Positions 1 to 5,917 of a stretch of 9,585 bases of DNA are shown here, in pieces (the stretch's first letter is position 1; each line of letters starts with the position of its first letter). Source of the DNA: Myxococcales bacterium. GTDB taxonomy: Bacteria > Myxococcota > Polyangia > HGW-17 > SLPX01. The DNA lies in the NCBI GenBank assembly GCA_007131745.1, contig SLPX01000281.1, positions 1 through 9,585 on the forward strand. Reading direction: 5' to 3'. Below the pieces are notes generated by a model, which ran no database searches, was not told the origin of the DNA, and worked only from the letters and a program-made list of their open reading frames with translations. Both the position numbers and the translations under genes were made by a program.

Positions 1-1
1 C

Positions 2-634
2 GTCGGTGGAAGCATGGGCTTTTCCCGTTTCACTCCTCCGGGAGAGTACGGTCGAGGTGTAGAGTGGCGCGCGTTTGCAGGTCTTGGATTCGCCCTCCGC
101 AAAGAGAAAGTCGAAAAGATTGAAGAAGAGGTAGAAGTCGACGTTATCCCGGATGAAGAAGTGGAATACTTTTATGAACCGGTTGTGGTCGAGGAGGAGA
201 TCGAAGAAGAGAAAGTAGAAGAGGAAGAAGAAGAAGACATAGCTGAATACGAGGATTGGGAGACAGAACATATCGAACCCGTTCCGACAGAGAAAATAGA
301 GGTCGAAGAACAAATAATGTTCGTGTCCGGCAAGGCGGTGATCACGGAAGAATCCAAAAGAATCCTGGATAAAGTCGCTGAAACCCTGAATCGGCACACG
401 CATATCCAGTTGGTTCGAATCGAGGGACACACGGACAGCATCGGCCAGGCGAAAAGAAATCTAAAACTCAGCCAAGAACGGGCTGATGAAGTTCTAAGGT
501 ATCTGGTTGCCAAGGGAGTGAACCCGAAACGACTCCAAGCCGTGGGCTACGGACAAACCAGGCCGATCGACACCAACAAGACAGCTGAAGGAAGAGCCCG
601 GAACAGAAGGGTCGAATTCATCATCGTGCGTTGA
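2..634 (+). CDS. OmpA-family outer-membrane protein, 5'-truncated: end of a barrel, acidic linker, peptidoglycan-binding OmpA domain
   Basis: The frame is open to the window edge with no stop, and the first in-frame ATG (position 14) lies inside what looks like the last strand of a beta-barrel (GVEWRAFAGLGFAL). The gene therefore very probably begins upstream. Counting from that ATG, residues 33-93 form a linker rich in Glu and Val with runs of four or more Glu. Residues about 100-206 form an OmpA C-terminal domain: RIEGHTDS around residues 136-142, then LSQERAD, GVNPKRL, GYGQTRP, and NRRVEF near the end. In this family the Asp of HTD and the Arg of NRRVEF bind diaminopimelate of peptidoglycan, and both are present. 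The inferred role is to tether the outer membrane to the cell wall, with a barrel of unknown function. The stop lies 24 nt before the TonB receptor start, so the two genes are probably co-transcribed. The domain call is firm; the barrel call rests on a short visible piece. Confidence 0.9.
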   Translation, partial: VGGSMGFSRFTPPGEYGRGVEWRAFAGLGFALRKEKVEKIEEEVEVDVIPDEEVEYFYEPVVVEEEIEEEKVEEEEEEDIAEYEDWETEHIEPVPTEKIEVEEQIMFVSGKAVITEESKRILDKVAETLNRHTHIQLVRIEGHTDSIGQAKRNLKLSQERADEVLRYLVAKGVNPKRLQAVGYGQTRPIDTNKTAEGRARNRRVEFIIVR

Positions 635-647
635 CGTCATCAAGGAC

Positions 648-652
648 GGAGG
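648..652 (+). promoter_or_regulatory. Shine-Dalgarno of the TonB-receptor gene, fixing a GTG start
   Basis: GGAGG lies 6 nt before GTG at 659. No ATG competes nearby in frame, and the peptide from this GTG begins with a good signal sequence, so the non-ATG start is well supported. Confidence 0.75.
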
Positions 653-658
653 TATATT

Positions 659-3196
659 GTGCAGCCAAGGCGCCACATCACCACCAAGTTACTGAGGATT
701 CTTTTTGTTTTGCCGTTCCTCCTGATGTCTATTCCCGCCCGGGGAGATGATATTCAGGACAAGGATGAAAAGGAAACTCAGGTTCCCCAGGAAAACAAAG
801 AAGTCAAAGACGATCCTCCGGAAGTCAAGGAAACTCCTCAGGAAGTCAAAAAAACTCCCCGGGAAGTCGAGGAAACTCCCAAGGAAGAAGAAGATGGAAT
901 AGAAGGTCTGGATATTGATTTATCTGAAGACGAAGAAGAAGATGTTTGGGGATTGGACGTAGACCTTGATCGCGAGTTGCGTGTCAGAGACATCGTCCAC
1001 AGCGCCACAAAAGCAGTTACAACCGTTCAGGAAGCTCCATGGGTGATCCACGTTATCACCGATGAGGACATTTCCGCCCGGGGTTACCGGAACCTTCAGC
1101 AATCTCTTTTGGATGTCCCGGGTGTCCTGGGAAGTCCCTCCCAAAAAGACATCTTTCCGAACTGGCTGATCCGTGGAGTTACTCAAGGCGTACTCTTCAT
1201 GAAAGACGGGTTGAGCCTCTTCGACCCGACCTACAACATAATACCGGCTTTACGAAGGCAACCCCTTGAAACCATCAAGCGAATAGAAGTTATGACCGGT
1301 CCCGGCGGAGTGCTTTGGGGAAGCAACTCGTTCTTGGGTATCATAAACATAATCTCAAAAGACGCTGAAGATGTAGACGGTGTGGAGATTGGAATGGGCG
1401 GTGGCCACGGCCCGGGTGATGAAGCCGTGATCCGCCCGTATGTCATGTACGGAGACCAGTTTTTTGACAACCGGCTGAAAGTGTTCCTCCACGGCAGCGT
1501 GGAATGGTTCAAAGGTCCCAAGTATACAATTCCTGAATTGTACCTGTACAGCCCGCCTCCTCGAATCAATGGAACAGCTCTTTTCCGCAACCTGGACGGA
1601 GTGGAAACAGATGTCCCGTTTTCCATGTATGCTCAGCTTACAGGAAAAGTGAGCTTGGTAAAACCCGGCGAATCGCGCAACCTGCAGTTGGCCTGGCAAC
1701 TCACAACCGTTCGCATCCCCAAGATCTGGGATGGAGGAGGAATCAATCGTCCGATAGGGTTTGTTTGGGCTCCGATTCAAAGAACCGCGGAGGTGGCGGC
1801 GATACGCAACAACAAAATCAACTGGCATAACTCTTTTGTTACACTTTCTTTCAGGGACCGTTTCATGGACTCCAGAATCGGCCTGGATACAAAGGCATAT
1901 TACATTCGCTTTCATCGAAGCATGGACCCAATGGTTACTCTGCCGGCTTCAAGTATTATGCCGGGAGTAGGTTACCAAGATAGCGGCACCTATGCAGAAC
2001 GCGCCGGCTTCAGTTTGGATATGGATTGGCAAATCCATCGTAGACTTCGATTGCTTTGGGGAGGAGAAGGCTATTACGAGTGGCTCAAGGGTTCATCGGT
2101 CAATTTCATAGCGCCCCAAGACGCTTCGGGAAATTTTAATCCCACGGCATTGAGCATAATATGCCCATTCGAAGACCACACGGGATCCGGATTGCCGGTC
2201 TATGATCCGGTCAACCCTGAAAACACGACTTTCTTACCCGGATGTCGTCAGCCGCTGATTTTTGATTCCGATCGATTTGTAGCCGCCGGCTTTGTAGCGG
2301 CCCGCTATCAAGCTCTTGACAATTTGTCTTTTGAAGGCGGTGTTCGTCTCCAAGCCGCTCCCCTTGGAAACGCAACCTATGATCCGGTATTGCTGTACTC
2401 CGCGGCCGCTTCATGGAATTTCTGGCGAAGCTGGTATTTAAAGGGAAATTACTCAACCGGTTTCCGTTCTCCCATTTTTAACAACGTAGCCGGGAACCCT
2501 GCCATTGTGGCTTACTCCGGAGACCCGGATATCAGAGTTGAAAGGTCGCAGTCGGTTCAAGCGCAGATCAACGGCAGGCTGTTCGAGAGTGAAGGTCTTC
2601 TGCGCGTATGGGAGATCCGGGCAAATTACTCGTATACACATCTTAAAGACATGATCCGAATTCTTGACGGCCAGTATCGCAACAGCCCCGACCGTGCAAT
2701 CAATGCAGTCGAATTTTTGACCAACGTGGAAATGCTGGGCGGACACTCCTTATTGTTTTCCTATACCTACGTTCGCCAGCACGGATCCGGAGAATCCGAC
2801 GGCGGCATTATCCGGGGCGTTCCAAACCACTGGTTTGCGGCCACCGGAGTGTTCAATGTCCTGGCCAAACCGAGATGGAGACTGGACCTGAACAGTTCCA
2901 TCAGGGTGATCGGAGCGTTCGAAGACCCCAATCGTTATTTCGATGACTCCGGCACGGCAAGAGCATCAGATCAGGTCTATGACCGCATAGCATCGCAGGC
3001 TAGATGGCATGCCGGGGCCAGATTGCAAACCAGGCTGGGCGACAGACGGCTTTCATTGGCGTTGAATTTTCACAATATCTTCGGAGGCCGACAGTGGGGA
3101 CCCGACGTGTTCAGCGAAATCGCATCCAGAACCGATTTTCTTCCGCACCCGGAACCAAGCTTCTACTTTTTCGCTCAAGCCAAAGTCAACCTTTAG
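659..3196 (+). CDS. TonB-dependent outer-membrane receptor with a long acidic, repeat-bearing N-terminal extension
   Basis: This 845-residue protein should sit in the outer membrane and import a ligand using TonB-transmitted energy. Residues 1-29 look like a Sec signal peptide: basic MQPRR, hydrophobic LLRILFVLPFLLMSI, then PARG before DD. Residues 30-107 are an acidic extension with four 7-residue repeats (48-75) and two copies of GLD[IV]DL (83-88 and 98-103). The plug domain covers about 112-235: QEAPWVIHVITDEDI, SLLDVPGV, LIRGV at 170-174, then MTGPGGVLWGSNSFLGIINII at about 212-232. The rest is barrel, with the family's GFRSP (601-605) and DPDIRVERS (about 622-630) and an aromatic-rich C-terminal strand. 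No obvious TonB box is seen; it may lie near 105-118. The only two cysteines, C502 and C529, fall in one predicted loop. The upstream OmpA-domain gene is 24 nt away. No siderophore, cobalamin or glycan gene is nearby, so the substrate is unknown. Confidence 0.93.
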   Translation: MQPRRHITTKLLRILFVLPFLLMSIPARGDDIQDKDEKETQVPQENKEVKDDPPEVKETPQEVKKTPREVEETPKEEEDGIEGLDIDLSEDEEEDVWGLDVDLDRELRVRDIVHSATKAVTTVQEAPWVIHVITDEDISARGYRNLQQSLLDVPGVLGSPSQKDIFPNWLIRGVTQGVLFMKDGLSLFDPTYNIIPALRRQPLETIKRIEVMTGPGGVLWGSNSFLGIINIISKDAEDVDGVEIGMGGGHGPGDEAVIRPYVMYGDQFFDNRLKVFLHGSVEWFKGPKYTIPELYLYSPPPRINGTALFRNLDGVETDVPFSMYAQLTGKVSLVKPGESRNLQLAWQLTTVRIPKIWDGGGINRPIGFVWAPIQRTAEVAAIRNNKINWHNSFVTLSFRDRFMDSRIGLDTKAYYIRFHRSMDPMVTLPASSIMPGVGYQDSGTYAERAGFSLDMDWQIHRRLRLLWGGEGYYEWLKGSSVNFIAPQDASGNFNPTALSIICPFEDHTGSGLPVYDPVNPENTTFLPGCRQPLIFDSDRFVAAGFVAARYQALDNLSFEGGVRLQAAPLGNATYDPVLLYSAAASWNFWRSWYLKGNYSTGFRSPIFNNVAGNPAIVAYSGDPDIRVERSQSVQAQINGRLFESEGLLRVWEIRANYSYTHLKDMIRILDGQYRNSPDRAINAVEFLTNVEMLGGHSLLFSYTYVRQHGSGESDGGIIRGVPNHWFAATGVFNVLAKPRWRLDLNSSIRVIGAFEDPNRYFDDSGTARASDQVYDRIASQARWHAGARLQTRLGDRRLSLALNFHNIFGGRQWGPDVFSEIASRTDFLPHPEPSFYFFAQAKVNL
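800..883 (+). repeat. Four in-frame tandem 21-bp repeats encoding a 7-residue acidic/proline unit
   Basis: Units lie at 800-820, 821-841, 842-862 and 863-883. Each begins GAAGTC and encodes E-V-[KE]-x-[DT]-P-x: EVKDDPP, EVKETPQ, EVKKTPR and EVEETPK. The unit length is a multiple of three, so gain or loss of copies keeps the receptor frame. The repeat lies between the signal peptide and the plug, so copy changes would lengthen or shorten a periplasmic linker. Confidence 0.9.
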
Positions 3197-3365
3197 GCAC
3201 GATTCACGTTCATAAACTCATTCCCAGGTGAAGTTGCAGAGTGCAATCAAACCTCTTTGGGACTCGATTGCGGTTCGTCCTACTTGTCCCACAGAACTGA
3301 ATCTAGTAAAAACGTCATTGGTTCGACTCAGGAATACGCTGCCGGATCCACGGTTATAGGTAAAA

Positions 3366-4754
3366 ATGTGTGAATTCAGCAAAAAGATATCAACATCGGC
3401 GCGCAGGTATAGACCTCTCGGATTTTCCATTATCCTGTTTTTCGCACTTCATGCAAAAGGCTGCGCCTCGTCGTTGGAAAGCAAACGGGTTCGCGTAGAG
3501 GAACCCACGAACGTGATGGTCTACCGGGTGACCCTGGACGAAAAACAACCTGCGACTTTCCATGTAAGATTGCTTTTGCCTAAACCGGCCTCTCAATCGG
3601 ATCGAATCGATCTGAGAAACATTTCCGGAAGGAACGCCAGACGTAAACGAATCTTGCGCGTGCGATGCAACGGGATTCCGCTACAAATCGACGAAAGAGG
3701 GGGATGGAAATATCCGGCGGGATGTCAAACACTCGACTGGACGGTAAAAGCCATCACGGTGACACCTTCGGGAACCGACATCTCGAAACAGCACGCGTTG
3801 TACTTTGAACAAGGCCCCTGGTGGCTAATCTCCGGCCCTGCGATGCTGATGCGACCACGAGATTCGTTCAGCGAATCATCCTACCGGGCCTATCTGGAAG
3901 TCGATCTGCCGAAAGGCACAAAGATCCTTAACCTGCAGGCCGAAGAGAACGAAAACCGGTTTCTTCTGCCGACCCTCCAAACGCGTCCTTTATTCATGGT
4001 TGCAGGAAATCCTCAAGTCATCGAAGCGCCTGAAGCTGGTTTGCGAATCCGCTACTTCATGGATAGAGGCACCGGGTTCGACCCTGAAACCATCATGAAG
4101 GCGCATGCCCGGGGAATCGCGTACATAGATTCCCTGGTTGAAGGGAAGTCGGTTCGTCCGAAGAAAAACGAGTCCCTTGACGTGGCCTGGATTGGAGTCA
4201 CTCACCTGCATGGAATAATCGGCGGAGCCGCGGGTCATCGTATACTGCTCGTCAACTATCTCTCGGGAACCGATAATGACGGCCCGGCATTCACAAGGCT
4301 TCCCTTAATGGTCCTGTTCCATGAACAACTCCACACTTTGTTCGACGGCCTACCGGTATGGATGACCGAAAGTCTCGCCCAGTACTACGCTTTCAAAACG
4401 CTCGAAACAACGGGCCTCATGGATGAACCGACAAGAGAATTTGCCTACAAGCGCTTCGCTGTCCGCGCGGCCGGCGCTCCAGGACTGCTGGAAGTATATC
4501 GAGATTTTCTGCAGAACAGGAGTCAGAAACTCTACGGACTTTTTTACACGCAAGGTTCAGCTTTTTGGCGGGCGGTGGACCTCGCCGTTACAAAACACAG
4601 CAGGGGTAAAACAAGTTTGGACCACATACTGACCGAACTGCTTTCACTGAAATACCATCCAAAGGGTGATCTTCCACCGGAGTTCATCCGCACCCTGACG
4701 AAAGCAGGCGGACCGGAAATGAAATCCATCATCAGCGATTACCTCGGCAAATAG
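3366..4754 (+). CDS. Predicted lipoprotein with gluzincin-type (peptidase MA / M61-like) zinc metallopeptidase domain
   Basis: The protein has 462 residues. A basic and hydrophobic start (RRYRPLGFSIILFFALHA) leads to Cys33 in AKGC. That is an imperfect lipobox, because Lys occupies the -2 position, so lipidation is likely but not certain. Residues 40-230 look beta-rich, like the N-terminal domain of M61-type proteins. The catalytic signature is H319-E-Q-L-H323, followed by GLPVWMTE with E335 as probable third zinc ligand. The 11-residue spacing and the P-x-W-x-x-E pattern fit the peptidase MA-like group and not thermolysin. An all-helical C-terminal part follows. ATG 3366 is the first possible start after an in-frame TAG, and only a weak AGG precedes it by 5 nt. 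The 169-bp gap upstream has no convincing terminator; a poor promoter-like pair (TTGTCC at 3284, TAAAAA at 3307, 17-nt spacer) is the only candidate. Natural substrates are unknown. Confidence 0.72.
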   Translation: MCEFSKKISTSARRYRPLGFSIILFFALHAKGCASSLESKRVRVEEPTNVMVYRVTLDEKQPATFHVRLLLPKPASQSDRIDLRNISGRNARRKRILRVRCNGIPLQIDERGGWKYPAGCQTLDWTVKAITVTPSGTDISKQHALYFEQGPWWLISGPAMLMRPRDSFSESSYRAYLEVDLPKGTKILNLQAEENENRFLLPTLQTRPLFMVAGNPQVIEAPEAGLRIRYFMDRGTGFDPETIMKAHARGIAYIDSLVEGKSVRPKKNESLDVAWIGVTHLHGIIGGAAGHRILLVNYLSGTDNDGPAFTRLPLMVLFHEQLHTLFDGLPVWMTESLAQYYAFKTLETTGLMDEPTREFAYKRFAVRAAGAPGLLEVYRDFLQNRSQKLYGLFYTQGSAFWRAVDLAVTKHSRGKTSLDHILTELLSLKYHPKGDLPPEFIRTLTKAGGPEMKSIISDYLGK

Positions 4755-4784
4755 CCGTCACAAATCGAAACGAAACCCCGAAAG

Positions 4785-5867
4785 TCATCGCTGGATACGA
4801 GCCGAAGGGTTTTCAGCAAAAGCAAGCACCCCGTCGAGGGTCGCCATAGTGGTATCACCGGGAAATGTTGCCAGCAATGCTCCGTGCGCCCAGCCGATCC
4901 TGAGCGAATCCTTGAAACTTTCTCCCGAAAGCAACCCGAAAATCAAGCCTGCTGCGAAACCGTCACCGCCACCGACCCTGTCGTAGACCTCCAGTTCGCA
5001 TATGGGTGAAACAAATCTCTCGCCGTCAATCCAGCCCATGGCTCCCCATAAATGGCGATTCGCTGAGCAGACCTCCCGCTTCGTAGTCACAATCGCCTTT
5101 ATCCCCGAATACTTGTCCAATACCTTTTCGATCATGGAGAAGAACACTTCTGTGTCGAGTGGCGATCCCGTCTCCACGTCCGGCCCTGATATGCCGAGAC
5201 TCTTTTGCAGATCCTCCTCGTTTCCCATCAGCACATCCACGTTTTCCACTATGCTCCCGATAACCTCGACCGCGGTGCGGCCGCCGCCCCGAACATGCCA
5301 GAGTTTTTCCCTGAAGTTCATGTCAAAGCTGGTCACCGCGCCCTTTCGTTTGGCAGCCTTCATTCCTTCTTCGACCAGCGACCCGGTTGATTCGGAAAGC
5401 GCAGCGAAAATGCCACCGCTGTGAAACCACCTCACACCACAAGAAAAAATCGAGTCCCAGTCGAAATCACCCGGCTTCAATATTGCCGCCCCTTCATTCG
5501 CCCGATTGTAAAATACCAGCGGAGCGCGGACGCCGTAACCACGATCACTGTAAACCGTCGCCATATTGGGGCCGTTTACTCCATCGTGATCGAACTTCTT
5601 GTAAAACGGCCGTACACCGGCCGCGCGCACCCGCTCGTCGATCAAATGACCGATCGGGTAATCAACCATAGCGGTGGCGATTCCGGTTCTCATCCTGAAA
5701 CAATCGGACAGATTAGCGGCCACGTTGTATTCTCCGCCGCTTACGTGCACTCTGTATTCCAAGGCCTTTCTGAAAGGCACAACCCCTGGATCCAATCGAT
5801 GAACCAAGGCTCCAAGAGACAGAAAATCAAGTTCTCCTTCAGGAGGAATGTTCAATTTGTTTCGCAT
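4785..5867 (-). CDS. kdgK: PfkB-family carbohydrate kinase, probable 2-keto-3-deoxygluconate kinase
   Basis: Members of this family phosphorylate 2-keto-3-deoxygluconate to KDPG with ATP in the cytoplasm, feeding the lower Entner-Doudoroff pathway. Counted from the chosen start (360 residues), the visible marks are the substrate-side motif VSGGEYNVAANL (42-53), FDMNFREKLW (181-190), GNEEDL (215-220), and the PfkB C-terminal signature DRVGGGDGFAAG (296-307) with catalytic Asp302. The form DRVGGGD in place of the commoner DTxGAGD is typical of the KDG-kinase branch as I know it, which supports the specificity. Two in-frame ATGs exist, at 5873 and 5867. GGAG directly abuts the first but sits 6 nt before the second, so 5867 is preferred. 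The gene follows the 6-phosphogluconate dehydrogenase gene in the same direction, which fits sugar-acid catabolism. Family membership is firm; the exact substrate is inferred, and no edd or eda gene is in the window to confirm it. Confidence 0.88.
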   Translation of the reverse strand: MRNKLNIPPEGELDFLSLGALVHRLDPGVVPFRKALEYRVHVSGGEYNVAANLSDCFRMRTGIATAMVDYPIGHLIDERVRAAGVRPFYKKFDHDGVNGPNMATVYSDRGYGVRAPLVFYNRANEGAAILKPGDFDWDSIFSCGVRWFHSGGIFAALSESTGSLVEEGMKAAKRKGAVTSFDMNFREKLWHVRGGGRTAVEVIGSIVENVDVLMGNEEDLQKSLGISGPDVETGSPLDTEVFFSMIEKVLDKYSGIKAIVTTKREVCSANRHLWGAMGWIDGERFVSPICELEVYDRVGGGDGFAAGLIFGLLSGESFKDSLRIGWAHGALLATFPGDTTMATLDGVLAFAENPSARIQR

Positions 5868-5873
5868 GACCAT

Positions 5874-5877
5874 CTCC
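5874..5877 (-). promoter_or_regulatory. Shine-Dalgarno that decides the kinase start
   Basis: On the minus strand the sequence reads GGAGATGGTCATG. GGAG touches the first ATG (5873) and is 6 nt from the second (5867). Only the second spacing is normal for initiation, so the product probably lacks the first two residues (MV) of the longest reading. Confidence 0.6.
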
Positions 5878-5883
5878 GTTTAT

Positions 5884-5904
5884 TGGAACGCCGAGACTGT
5901 TCCA
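5884..5904 (-). other. Short inverted repeat between the dehydrogenase and kinase genes
   Basis: TGGAAC (5884-5889) and GTTCCA (5899-5904) form a perfect 6-bp stem with a 9-nt loop. It lies in the 50-bp gap, just before the kinase ribosome-binding site. No U-run follows, so it does not look like an intrinsic terminator. It could stabilise or process the mRNA or modulate kinase translation, but a stem this short may be chance. Confidence 0.25.
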
Positions 5905-5917
5905 TCGATCACATCAT

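Noticed and set aside
217..237. A 21-base pure purine run, considered as a slippage site
   Set aside because: The run is mixed GAA/GAG/AAG codons for the acidic linker and not a homopolymer, and the frame continues intact into the OmpA domain.
1355..1915. A 186-codon minus-strand open frame opposite the TonB receptor
   Set aside because: It lies inside the barrel-coding region, with no recognisable protein pattern and no ribosome-binding site that I could support.
3258..3291. Inverted repeat TGGGAC ... GTCCCA downstream of the TonB receptor
   Set aside because: Only 6 bp of stem around a 22-nt loop and no following T-run, so it does not qualify as an intrinsic terminator.
3320..3331. GGTTCGACTC, resembling a tRNA T-loop
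   Set aside because: The flanking bases do not pair into a T-arm, and no acceptor or anticodon arms can be built around it.
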